NCBI RefSeq assembly: GCF_000003815.2
Contig: NC_049982.1
Span: 4,387,423 to 4,451,422, forward strand
Reading direction: 5' to 3'
DNA: 64,000 nt
DNA from: Branchiostoma floridae
Taxonomy: Eukaryota > Chordata > Leptocardii > Amphioxiformes > Branchiostomatidae
Made by a program: the position numbers and the translations under genes. Under the pieces are notes generated by a model that had not been told where the DNA came from, did not search any database, and saw only the letters and a program-made list of their open reading frames with translations. Positions 23,834 through 34,188 of this stretch are shown piece by piece. The number at the start of each line of letters is the position of its first letter. Within the stretch, counting starts at the first letter, position 1.

Positions 23834-25183
23834 TTAGAACCCTTGATGATAACCGGGCTGGATACCAATCCATGGGTAGCTCTCTACCCTTGTCCTTGTC
23901 TTTGCCTTAGGTTGTTCGTCTTCTGCAGTGTGCTTGGTGGCGGTGGTGGCTTTGCCAGTGTTCCTGTTAAGGAACTACAGGGGCAGAGAGCAGAACTGTG
24001 TCTCAGAACTGTGTATTGTAGATATTAGATGAAAATGTATACTGTACGATGCCTAGCATGTCATGTCTAAGGTTTAAGTTTTAACTTAAGTCATGCAGAT
24101 AAGGAACAAACGTGACTCACCATGTTAGCTTCTGCTGCGCAGATGGCGGCGCCTGTAGCTATCATCAGCACTTCCGCTATCTTATGCTTGTGCACTGGAG
24201 GAAAGCCCAAAATAATGACTGACATGTAATGACAGTAGATTCATGGAAAGTATAGCCTCCTTGGGGCCTCCCAGGTTTGGCGTTCAATGTTAAAATGTCA
24301 TTCTTAGATAACCACGTAAAGGGTGTCAAAACAAAGGACTTACAACCTGATTCCAAACAAGATAGACTAGATAGATTTGCCTTGACATCATTAAAAGTTC
24401 TGAAATAAACTTTGACATTATGCTGCAGTATACTTCAAACTGAAACATATTCTCATGGTCAAAACAAGCTGGATTTGTTGACCATGTCCAAAATCATATC
24501 CAGTTGCTTGAGTAACTTTTTGGCCAAGGTAGATCTATGTTGACATGGGGCAAAGATTTGTAATAAAGAGTCACAAATGCTGCAATGAACTTCTATATGC
24601 ACACCTGCAGTATTCGAGTGCAATTCCTTATGAGCAACAAACGCAATGAACAAAAGATCTACCATATTAGCACTGTAGAAATTGCGGAGAGTCTTACCTG
24701 CCAGACTGGTAAGGCTAGGCATGGGGATGGGGAAAATCTTCGTGAACACCTGGGCAGGGGGGGCCTGGGGGGCTGAAGGAGAAACTCCATGTTCACTAGT
24801 TAACTACACAGTCATGTAGAATACAACTATTCAGGACACAAACACCAACAAAAAGCCCTGTAGCTGTCATGAAAAGACATACAACTTGTTAGGTTAAGGC
24901 AGCTAACAGTTACACTTATCAACATACATACTAGTACCTGACCAACGTTTGTACATGAGTAACTTTATACAATCAGTAACAGAGAAGTTAGTGATGAAAC
25001 CTTACCTGCCAGCTAGTTAACTGGCCTTGTCCCCAACATTACAGTTATCTACCTGCCTGACCAACATCTGTACATCAGTATTGTTAGAAGAGAAGTTAAT
25101 GGTCAAACCTTACCTGCCAGCATGTTGACTGGCCGCACCCCCGTCAGGCCCCGCATAGCGGCCCTGCCCAGGGTTCCAAACAT
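23834..25183 (-). CDS. Unrecognised small single-pass membrane protein, copy A
   Basis: Four coding exons (25183-25114, 24772-24698, 24194-24121, 23974-23834) join in phase with GT-AG sites to 119 residues. The N terminus MFGTLGRAAMRGLTGVRP is Arg-rich, without acidic residues and amphipathic, resembling a mitochondrial presequence (inference). A Pro/Ala stretch follows, then one hydrophobic segment IAEVLMIATGAAICAAEANM, a charged Lys/Thr linker and the C-terminal signature YPWIGIQPGYHQGF. I do not recognise the family. Two paralogues (B, C) in this window encode the same architecture with the same exon ends and phases, which supports a real gene. Copy A has an intron (24195-24697) that B and C lack and 8 extra residues around it. 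A 5' untranslated exon with a good donor is at 25898. Confidence 0.78.
24195..24697 (-). other. Intron specific to copy A
   Basis: In B and C the coding sequence runs uninterrupted across this position. The A intron contains a decayed Penelope-type fragment (ccaaaatcatatccagttgc, 24487-24506). Either A gained an intron around inserted sequence or the common ancestor of B and C lost it. Confidence 0.6.
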
Positions 25184-25897
25184 ATGGGTGATCCTGTTGA
25201 ATAAAGAAACAATCACGTTACTCCTTGGTAAACACATGACAAAACATGATGAATAAATACTCATACCTCCATCGGTCTGTGCCTAAATCAGCAAGATTGT
25301 TCTCTACTGTTGGCAACAACGATGCAGCACAGATACTGTGGAGAGGTTTCAATGGAACAACCAGAATATTTTACTCATGAGAACGTTGAATGGTTCTAAG
25401 TTCACATAATTCAGACTCTCCGCTATGGAGGCGTCGCCAAAAACTGCGTAACATGTTTGCTTGTTCTTTAACCATGAGTCCACAAATAGTGTTAAGTACT
25501 ATCATAAAATAACCTGTTGGCAGGGCTTAAAATACAACTCTTTTGCATGGTCTAAATATTAGATAAAGTTAGCGCCCCCTCCCCAACACCGTACCAAATT
25601 ATGCAGCGATTCAACCGGGTTGTCTATCCAGTTTTGTTGATGTGTTCACTGCAGTTAGTTACAAACTGGCTTCCCTGGTGTTTCTATATCCTTATGAACG
25701 TGTCAACAAGAAAAGACCTATTTTCTAGAATCATCATAAATTTTTAAATGTGAAACTCTTCCTCCAAAAGCCCCGAGTGTTGAAAAGCGAAGTTCATGTG
25801 AGTTTTCGCGTAAACGTAAGGCATAACTCAGATAGTTAGTGATCAAATGCCTTTGAATGGTTAGAAAATATGGTTACATGACGTTTATAAAACTTAC

Positions 25898-26040
25898 AGA
25901 AGGTGCTGTTGTTGTATACGCTTTGATACTGCAAAGGTAACGCTACGTCGACGTCCTCTCTCGGGGGCGTCCAAGTGCAGAATGATGAGGTAGTCGCCTG
26001 GATCGTTGCTAAGTGCCCCGCGGCGAATCCACTTCATGTT
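25898..26040 (-). other. Probable 5' untranslated exon of copy A
   Basis: A minus-strand donor (accttct|gtaagtt) at 25897 follows sequence conserved in B (from 47075) and C (from 61236), including ggatcgttgctaagtgc or its variants. The upstream end is approximate. Confidence 0.5.
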
Positions 26041-26700
26041 TTGTGGGGATGACTATAAAAACTGGGACAAGATTTTACTACATTCCAATCATTTTGATGT
26101 TACAAGAAAGCATTTGATGTTGAATATCAATGAAATAAAAATGAAAAATGACGTCCTAACTTTCCACAATAACATTTTTTGTCTAAATAATGTAGTGCTA
26201 TAAACGTTAGAATAACCTCCTCGAACGAATGGCCCGTTCTAAAATTTGCATATCTGGGGATTCCTTAGCAACTGCGCGGCAACAAGTGCAAAGTGTAAAC
26301 AAACGCCCAGGTGTGGGAGGGGGGCGAAATTTTATCATGAATTTTATGTCATTTTACGACAAATAAAATTCAAGAAAACGGAATGAAGTAAAAAGAAGAC
26401 TAACAAGATGGAAGCTCTGTGGTATGACACAAAGTAAAACAGCATCGATACTTGCGTCAAGCCGTGAAACACTTGATAAATCATTGTATTTCGTGTTTTT
26501 TTTCGAAAGGAGGTAAAAATGAAAAACCTTTATTACACGTTCATGAACCAACGAGCTTTGTAACGTTACAGGTCGTCTATCGTATGACTTGTGTATAGAC
26601 AATAATATACAAGGCCTAGGGAAACATACAATCAAGGAGACTGATACAATGTACTGTGCTTCACCGGTGCATCGGCCGCGTGTACTCTAACATAGATGAG
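26041..26700. repeat. Upstream flank of copy A
   Basis: Nearly identical to 61380-62045 in copy C and recognisable in B (47220-47750). It includes the conserved words ggattcc, gtgcaaa and gtgtgggaggggggcg. No coding sequence. The right border is interrupted by the hAT composite. Confidence 0.75.
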
Positions 26701-26876
26701 TAGGGGTGGGTACCGGTACAGAAAATTCAGGTCCGGTTCAGGTCCAGAGGATCAGGTCTAGGTCCGGACCGGAACCTGGACCTGATTCAGTATGACTCAT
26801 ACCAATGGTACATTTCACAACAAAGAAATCTGTTTGGTGGAGTATTGTGATGGACGGCCACTCTCACGAGTATGGC

Positions 26877-27378
26877 AAGCAAAGTATCCACACTGACAAT
26901 CATTGGATCATCCTCATTAGTGATGGGGGCAGTGCCGAAGTCGCGCGGTGGAAGCCGAGTCCCAGCAATGGCTATAAGGGCGGGTGGGTGGGGAAAGAAA
27001 AGCGCTTCCCCTCCTCACAACACTCTATCCACTTTTCCCACTCGCTACAGGTCGGCCCCACTTTGCTCTTCGGCACTAGTATTATGGATTTATCCAGATG
27101 AAAGCCAGTATGGATTATACACCCGTCTTACATAGTGTTATTCATCCGCTCTTTCTTTCATTGTCACCTGTTCATGTGCCAGGTCTGCCCCACCTTGCAC
27201 TTCTGAGCTGCGGATGTCTCCGGGAGAATGGCAGAGGGGATTATGCACGCCACCTTATATGGTATTATTTGATCACATGATTTCGGCTGACCAATGATCG
27301 TGCAGTGTGAATAGCAAAGTATCCACACTGACAATCATTGGATCATCCTCATTAGTGATGGGGGCAGTGCCTCCGTCG
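26877..27378. repeat. Direct repeat pair inside the hAT composite (about 68 bp)
   Basis: caaagtatccacactgacaa through gggggcagtgcc occurs at 26879-26936 and 27313-27370, essentially identical, with cgtcgcgc-like sequence following both. Confidence 0.75.
27209..27312. repeat. 104-bp direct repeat, left copy (right copy at 31528-31632)
   Basis: gctgcggatgtctccgggag through tcgtgcagtgtgaatag is repeated without visible change 4.2 kb apart. Near identity implies recent duplication or LTR-like homogenisation. The internal 4.2 kb holds the reverse-transcriptase fragments and satellite. Confidence 0.8.
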
Positions 27379-27879
27379 CGCTGGCTCCTCCCAATGTCCT
27401 GCAATAGGCATAATCACTGCTTTCCCATACTTTCACATGAAAGTATCTCTCCCCATCCTCATTATCCCCTTCCTTATTATCCCCATTCTTATCCCCTTAC
27501 TCAATCGACCATCATGCACCGCCACCACCGCACCCGTGCTTTGCGAACCCATGTAGACAGGATTGGCTGCACTGTTCCTCGGCCAACTTCCTAGTTTGAG
27601 ATGTATTGTTGCCATCTCAGTCTCAAAATGCTGTATGGCAAATAACCCCTCTGGTCTGCAGTGTCAAAGTATTTCTCTTATCTTTCTGTAATTGTTTGCC
27701 AAGTTTCTGCACTATACAATACCGTAGAAAGCACACACGCATTGCACCTATGCATTCTACTTCCCAGCTTAGTGTGTCTGGCTTTCCATACCCTCTTACG
27801 TTTTATACAGGTAGCAGCTCCAAGCCTCATTCTGTTCCTAATTTAAATGCTTCTACCCTTTCTTTTGTTGGCTGTGATG

Positions 27880-28060
27880 CCTAGGAGAACCTCTTGCAGA
27901 TTTCCCTACCTAATTTCAGTATCGCTGCTCCATCTTGGTCAATTCAAGTATCATTACTTCTATTTTCTTCTTACTTATACTTAGCCCAACTGAATTCCCA
28001 TTTACTGAAAAGTCTTCACTGAGGAGAACCAGGTCATCTGCCAAGTCTGCGTGTTACCAT
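27880..28060 (-). pseudogene. Decayed reverse transcriptase fragment
   Basis: The minus strand encodes ADLADDLVLLSED followed by NSVGLSISKKKIEVM, the YXDD-type catalytic motif (here LADD) and the downstream GL-x-I-x-x-K-K motif of non-LTR reverse transcriptases. Stops and deletions surround it. Confidence 0.6.
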
Positions 28061-28390
28061 ACTTGTGCCCTTGGGAAAGGCACTTTATACGGCTTTTCTC
28101 AGGTGAAAATGAGTACTTAGCTTTGGCTAGGGCCGTCACTCAGATAGGACGTTAATGGAGGTCCCCTGTCTGGGGACAGCCATATCCCGGGCACGTCAAA
28201 GAACCCACCACACGTGCGCTGTGAGTGGTTCAAAACCTACAGTTGCCACACCTGGGGCAATTACTGTCGTATTGAGGTCACTTGAGTGGCGCCAAATGGC
28301 AGCTCGCTCCAGACCCTTGCGATTGAGGCCGGCCTATTGTAAGCTTCTCGCACATCAATCCCTGGCTGCCAAGAGAGAGTAGTCGGCCTA
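28061..28390. repeat. SINE-like dispersed repeat
   Basis: Words such as cccttgggaaaggcacttta, tcaggtgaaaatgagtac, ggctagggccgtc, aggacgttaatggaggtccc and aagaacccaccacac form a segment I recognise as a common dispersed repeat in invertebrate genomes. A fainter relative is at about 33434-33480 beside a tRNA B-box-like ggttctagtcccc. Exact family not assigned. Confidence 0.4.
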
Positions 28391-28984
28391 CCCAATTAAA
28401 TGACAAGATAACAGTAACCATAACAGGTCCAAATCCTCGAACTGCCCACGTCTGAACCATGGTATTCTCTAATCTCATAACCCCGTCTATTACATGTCCA
28501 CCGAGGAGTAGTGACAAGATACGTTCTTACCTAATACATGACACGTTAAGACACTAAACCATTCTGAGAGTTCTCCAATATGTAGTCTTACAGCACACTC
28601 CCTCCCATTGCGAATTCCTTTATCACACATGTTAGCTTCTCTGGAAAACCATAGTGTAAACTTGTACGGCGATCACAGTGTAGGCCTGTGGACTATCATT
28701 GGCCTTTCGAAGTCCCCTTATGCGGTGAATGGTGAGAGGTTTATTACGGGCAACCTAGTTTCCAACATTTGTCCCAAGACCATATCTAATATACCTTGCT
28801 CACCATGCAATTATACATAGGCACATTCAACAATCCCAGATCACTCTTCAATACGTGCACTCTGCAATGCAACCGATGAGGACTTTTTCCCTACGTTAAG
28901 TCCTCACAGAGCCGAGTGAACTTCTAGTCACGAGACACTGTGTCCCTTTACGTGATCGTGCTTCCCAAGTCACGTGCACCTTGA

Positions 28985-29160
28985 GTGCTTAGTCATCAAA
29001 TTTGAAGTTTGGTGGAGAGGCCGTATTGATGCTCATGATCTCAAATTCCCTTGCATTGATTTTCAATCCGACTCTCCATGACTGACGTCTATTGTCTCGT
29101 TACTTGTTGTAGCTCCTCTTCACTATTCTCTATAAAGGCGATGTCGTCAGCAAAGATTTA
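28985..29160 (-). pseudogene. Second reverse transcriptase fragment (FADD motif)
   Basis: The minus strand reads IFADDIAFIENSEEELQQVT, a stop, then in another frame RVGLKINAREFEIMSINTAS. This is the FADD catalytic block and the following VGLKIN motif of a LINE, frameshifted and with stops. It differs from the LADD fragment at 27880, so two elements were involved. Confidence 0.7.
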
Positions 29161-29675
29161 ATGACCTCTGAACTCCTGAGGTTGTGACCTCCTACGTAAC
29201 AATAAAATATGCATATATACAGACCTCACTCCCTCTGTGAAGTCATCGGCGCCATGTTGGATCACAACACATGCTCGTACAGCACACGACGATGTCATTG
29301 GTTAATTTAATTAACCTCCAATGTGGTCACCGGGGAACTCATATCTTAATTACCATGACACACCTGCATCGTGGCGCCTGCCCAAGTCTATCAACTGATA
29401 CCCCTGGGTAGACACCTCGATACCAATTGTATCAATCCTGCCATTGCCAAATTGCTCACCTAACACACTAAATACGTCTATTTCATTCACGTAGCCCTTA
29501 TATCCATCATATGAATGCCGGCACGGTCGCCGACACTTTCATTCACGTAAGCCTATGGTGGATGACTTGCCTCCTGCACGTAACGCCTGTGAAACTCTTG
29601 TCTCCCGTTCATTACGTACCACATATCTTGTGTGACGTGAGATTATCCAACCTCTGCACACCCGGTGTGATAAAA
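29161..29675. other. hAT composite interior, no feature recognised
   Basis: Words such as tacgtaac, gcacacgacg and cctctgcacacccggtgtg foreshadow the satellite that follows, so this may be a decayed outer part of the same array. Confidence 0.4.
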
Positions 29676-30728
29676 CTGATATAGCGTCCCAGACGCAATA
29701 TCTCCAATCTCAGCACACCCAGTGTGCTCGCTGCAAACTGCCATAGTCAAAGCTAAGGCCTAAGCCGCAACATAACTTACGTCCCAGACGTAAGATATCC
29801 AGTCTCTGCACACCCAGTGTGCTCGCTGTAAACTGCCATAGTCAAAGCTAAGGCCTATTAAAGCAGCAACATAACTTACGTCCCAGACGCAAGATATCCA
29901 ATCTCAGCACACCCAGTGTGCTCGCTGCAAACTGCCATAGTCAAAGCTAAAGCCTATTAAAGCAGCAACATAACTTACGTCCCAGACGTAAGATATCCAA
30001 TCTCAGCACACCCAGTGTGCTCGCTGCAAACTGCCATAGTCAAAGCTAAGGCCTATTAAAGCAGCAACATAACTTACGTCCCAGACGTAAGATATCCAAT
30101 CTCAGCACACCCAGTGTGCTCGCTGCAAACTGCCATAGTTAGAGCTAAAGCCTATTAAAGCAGCAACATAACTTACGTCCCAGACGTAAGATATCCAATC
30201 TCAGCACACCCAGTGTGCTCGCTGCAAACTGCCATAGTCAAAGCTAAGGCCTAAGCCGCAACATAACTTACGTCCCAGACGTAAGATATCCAATCTCAGC
30301 ACACCCAGTGTGCTCGCTGCAAACTGCCATAGTCAAAGCTAAAGCCTATTAAAGCAGCAACATAACTTACGTCCCAGACGTAAGATATCCAATCTCAGCA
30401 CACCCAGTGTGCTCGCTGCAAACTGCCATAGTCAAAGCTAAGGCCTATTAAAGCAGCAACATAACTTACGTCCCAGACGTAAGATATCCAATCTCAGCAC
30501 ACCCAGTGTGCTCGCTGCAAACTGCCATAGTCAAAGCTAAGGCCTATTAAAGCAGCAACATAACTTACGTCCCAGACGTAAGATATCCAATCTCAGCACA
30601 CCCAGTGTGCTCGCTGCAAACTGCCATAGTCAGAGCTAAGGCCTAAGCAGCAACATAACTTACGTCCCAGACGCAAGATATCCAATCTCAGCACACCCAA
30701 TGTGCTCGCTGCAAACTGCTGTAGTCAG
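29676..30728. repeat. 95/99-bp satellite array with paired CCA-loop palindromes
   Basis: About eleven units. Starts of cataacttac fall at 29771, 29870, 29969, 30068, 30167, 30262, 30361, 30460, 30559 and 30654, giving periods of 99 (mostly) and 95 (twice). Most units contain cttacgtc-cca-gacgtaag and agcacac-cca-gtgtgct, two perfect palindromes with the same 3-nt centre, about 13 bp apart. Units at about 29880 and 30667 carry gacgcaag, which breaks the first palindrome. The 95-bp form lacks part of cctattaaagcag. Confidence 0.95.
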
Positions 30729-31527
30729 AGAACACCCGGCGTAAGGGGACCAACAGCAAATAAAAGCAGCCGACGTCACGAGCTGGTTTCTTCGAGCAGT
30801 ATTAACTCAATCAACCAGGTGCATACGCGCGCCACGTGTGCACAATCTACCGACGTCCCATCCACATGCAAATTTCATGGCGCCGCTCTCAGCTCCTGTA
30901 GGATGGTAACTCTGGCGGCAAAATCGCTGACTCAGGCTGTGAGTTATTGTGGTAGCTGCCGTTGCCATGATTCCCATGTCCGTCTGCCTGCTTGGGTTGT
31001 CCTCGTTGTTCTCATGTTGTCGTCGTTGTCCTCTCCTCTGTCTATGAAATAATTGTCGACTTCTGTGAAGATCTACAGTTTGATAACGACATAAGAACAC
31101 CACACGTTAGACTTTGCTGCATTCCGCTCAAATGCAGCGCTACCCCCAACCCAAGCAAGCTTCCGCCACGCGAAGCTAGATCGGGCAACGTCGTGGACGC
31201 ACGGGAAGCTCGACTTGAATTGTCCACCCAGCTACCATACTGAATACGTGATAAACCCACCCGGAGACCCAAATCTAGACAGCACACTACCTCAGAAATG
31301 CAAATCAGTCCCATGTGCGCCCATCATCCACATTCTCGCCGACAACTCAAACGTGGAACAAATTGACAGCAAAATGCGAAAAAGACAATTCCCTGCACAA
31401 AGTGTTACCACTGCGACACCCCAAACCTTTCAGGTGGAAACTGTGCTAAACTCTGCTTCATCAGTACACGTGGCGTAGGGTTTCTCTGCACTGCTGCCAA
31501 CACGACCCTGCTTGTGTCTTCTTGCTG
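30729..31527. other. hAT composite interior, GC-richer unrecognised segment
   Basis: Overlapping short open frames on both strands (for example 30702-31052 plus, 31103-30807 minus). None has a recognisable domain or clear codon bias. Might be captured host sequence. Confidence 0.35.
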
Positions 31528-31985
31528 CGGATGTCTCCGGGAGAATGGCAGAGGGGATTATGCACGCCACCTTATATGGTATTATTTGATCACATGATTT
31601 CGGCTGACCAATGATCGTGCAGTGTGAATAGTCTACATGTTTACAGTTGCAGTTCTACTTTGACGGGCCTTCCTCGCCTTAGTATTAAACTTACACGGAG
31701 TATTAGACTTACACTGGCGTCTTAAAATCCTACAACGCTAACTGCACCTGTACGATTGACTGTAAAACTTGGCAGAAATGACTATAAACTCTACTCTACT
31801 TCACTCTTGTTATTTTCTTCCACCTGCAAGCGCCAAAACGTGTGAATGCCTGATGAAATAATATGTTAATTTTCTAACCGGTCCAACATCCGGTCCACCT
31901 AATTTTTTCAGCTCCGGTTTTTCTGGACCGGTCCAATAAGAAAAACCGGTTTTGTACCAGTACGCTGTACCGATACCCAGCCCTA

Positions 31986-33200
31986 TAGATGAGCCGACGT
32001 CTCGCTTCTTTGTATCCGTGTAGACGTGAGAACATTAAATTAAGTAACGTCATATTCCTTTGACTATTCACATCAAAACTATACACGTATCCGTTACATT
32101 TAGATATTCACATATCAAAACGTTTCTTTGATCTAGCTAAAAGCAAGGAGGTTGAAAAGACCTCCACGTTGAAAGTAAATTATTTCCCACATACAGCCTG
32201 TTATATACAGACGGAGTGGGAAGAATAACAGCATAAACTTGACAAATCCTTTAATATTTCATTAGCTCTAGATCTATTACAGACCCATACATTTGCGTTG
32301 CCTTCGGTAGTGTTGACGTTTTCTAACTTTTGCTCCGAGATCTCAACTAATCTCCAAACAAATATCCGTGGTAAGGCAATCCAAAGAGTTAACCAGTAGG
32401 CCCCAACTAGTCCACCGGATGATTGTTCGATACTGTTTAGCCCTTTAAATCTGGATACTGCTTTTCCACCGATAGATCTTCTTGGAGATAACCTTCACAT
32501 ATCTTGACGTCTGGTCTGTACCAAAATGTACCAAGCTAGTATACTTCATATACATGTACCTAGATGGCGTCATCCAAATCGAAGGAACAAATTATTCATT
32601 TTGTGTCAACGTTAGAGAACCAGTACAGCATTTGATACTACTAGGTTACTCTTTTATCACACTTGCTTTCCTGACTCCTATAACGCCAAGCACTAACCAT
32701 AACGTCACAATCTAGCGTCCGTTCAATCTACGGCATGTGTCTGGTTGAATCAATGGCCACTTTTAAAGTTTCGGGAAAGACGTGCCACATTGTATGTGAT
32801 CCTTGCATTTCCATGGAGCAGACTTTGATCAAAATCCACTAGATTTTATGATACTACATCTCCATTAAGATCATTTACACTGATGTGGATTATCAAGTTA
32901 CGCAATCAAACGTCGAATCATCTTTGTTGCCTCGTTAGAATGTTTTGAGCGAGGTAGAAAGGCTTTGACTAGACTAGCTTTGACTTGACTTCAATGATGT
33001 GAACTGTTGTGCACAACAGTTTTGTGGTCGGCTGATCCCTAGCTAGTTTAAAGCTTCCCGTGTTGCTTCGAACTTTCCACGTTTTGGTAAAAACATGGAC
33101 GTCATGTTACCCTTGCTTTTCATTCACAAATTCCCCTAGAGCTAACTTATCTAGTAAAAAAACAACTAGGGTGACGTCACGCTGTCATTCTATTATATTT
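31986..33200. repeat. Outer flank of block A, near-identical to 62045-63250
   Basis: Runs collinear with copy C with only scattered substitutions and 1-4-base indels (for example cattctat at the end of both). No gene recognised in it; the low divergence implies recent duplication or conversion rather than coding constraint. Confidence 0.85.
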
Positions 33201-33635
33201 TGATGACAGAGTTACACGTCTAGTAGTCCAAGTGCTATCGACTGCGAGGCATTTTGCCGACAGAAAAAGTCAATGCGACGTCTTATTGGGTTTGCCGTAG
33301 TGAGAAAGGAACGACTACGGTGCAAAAAGGTGGATAATGGTAGATTTTGGGGAACATATGACTTTATGATGACAAAATGTGGCGTCGCAAAGCGTAACGG
33401 TGGGAATTTGCTTAAAATACCAAGAGGTGTTCGGTTCTAGTCCCCCGATATGCTCCGAAGTTGTGTCCCTGGGAAAGACTTCCTAGTTTAGTTTAAGGGA
33501 TGTCCTACACCGTCACTTTCCAGCAGACAAATTTGGACGGATCTGATCGTTTTCTTTAGCCTGGCAAGCCTGGTGAGGCGGTTTCGGAGGCTTATTCTGT
33601 TTGAAAAAATATCGTCCCTGTTACAAATGTTATAG
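33201..33635. other. Intergenic spacer
   Basis: Beyond the duplicated block. A tRNA-like B box (ggttctagtcccc) followed by gtgtccctgggaaagact near 33434-33480 suggests an old SINE fragment. Confidence 0.4.
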
Positions 33636-33997
33636 CAGGGCTCAAGCCAGCGTCCGTTTTTCCGTCAATTGACGGAAATTTACTGCGTCTGACGGAAAAA
33701 TTTTTAAAGCAATCCGTCAACCTTGACGGACAAAAATCCTAGGTGGAAGCTACAGGCGGTTTGGGGACGCTGTCCACGGCTGTAAAAGCCACACACTGTT
33801 TGTTTTGCTATTGTTATGATTGTTGACAATGTGTGTCGGCGCTCTTTCGCATACGATAATCTCATTAAAACCGGTTTTTCAAGGTCTCAGTGGCAACATT
33901 TACTACTTTGTAGTGTCATAAGGAAAATTAATTTTCGCGATTTTCACGACGATTGGTATTGGCTGACGGAAAAAAAATCGAGCTGGCTAAAGCCCTG
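33636..33997. mobile_element. hAT MITE, 362 bp, perfect 8-bp target duplication
   Basis: Ends cagggctcaagccagc and gctggctaaagccctg (imperfect inverted repeats). Target duplication tgttatag on both sides (33628-33635, 33998-34005). The interior carries multiple tccgtca/tgacgga words, including tccgtcaattgacgga, and no coding capacity. Confidence 0.92.
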
Positions 33998-34099
33998 TGT
34001 TATAGCTTATCATATCTTGTTTCAAGGCCCATTAACTATCTCCGAGAGCATGACATGATCTCAAATGAACTAATTATCTCCATGAAATGTCATGGAGGT

Positions 34100-34152
34100 T
34101 ATATTTACCTCCATGAAATGTCAAGGAGGTTATATTTTACCCAGCGTTTGTG

Positions 34153-34188
<36 letters not shown>

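Larger units (their letters stand above)
26701..31985. mobile_element. hAT-type composite transposon, 5285 bp, 8-bp target duplication, empty site in window
   Basis: Left end taggggtgggtaccggtaca and right end its near-perfect complement (gtaccgatacccagcccta). The target duplication is tagatgag (26693-26700, 31986-31993). The paralogous block C at about 62037-62060 reads straight across with a single tagatgag, an intact empty site. The ends extend as acc/ggt-rich imperfect repeats (ggtccggacc at the left, accggtccaat at the right). No transposase is encoded, so it is non-autonomous. The interior is nested: two decayed reverse transcriptases, two sets of direct repeats and a satellite array. 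Superfamily assignment rests on the 8-bp duplication. Confidence 0.92.

Noticed and set aside
29676-30728. CRISPR-like array
   Set aside because: The 95/99-bp unit is repeated throughout with no unique spacers, and the context is a eukaryotic transposon; it is a satellite.
30702-31314. Overlapping open frames inside the hAT composite as a possible transposase
   Set aside because: No DDE/hAT dimerisation-type motif or coherent domain visible; frames overlap on both strands, typical of GC-rich non-coding sequence.
32482-32715. Open frame shared between blocks A and C
   Set aside because: Shared only because the two blocks are nearly identical; the C copy has an insertion that shifts the frame and no domain is visible.
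33434-33480. tRNA gene suggested by a B-box-like ggttctagtcccc
   Set aside because: No A box or cloverleaf could be built; more likely a tRNA-derived SINE remnant.
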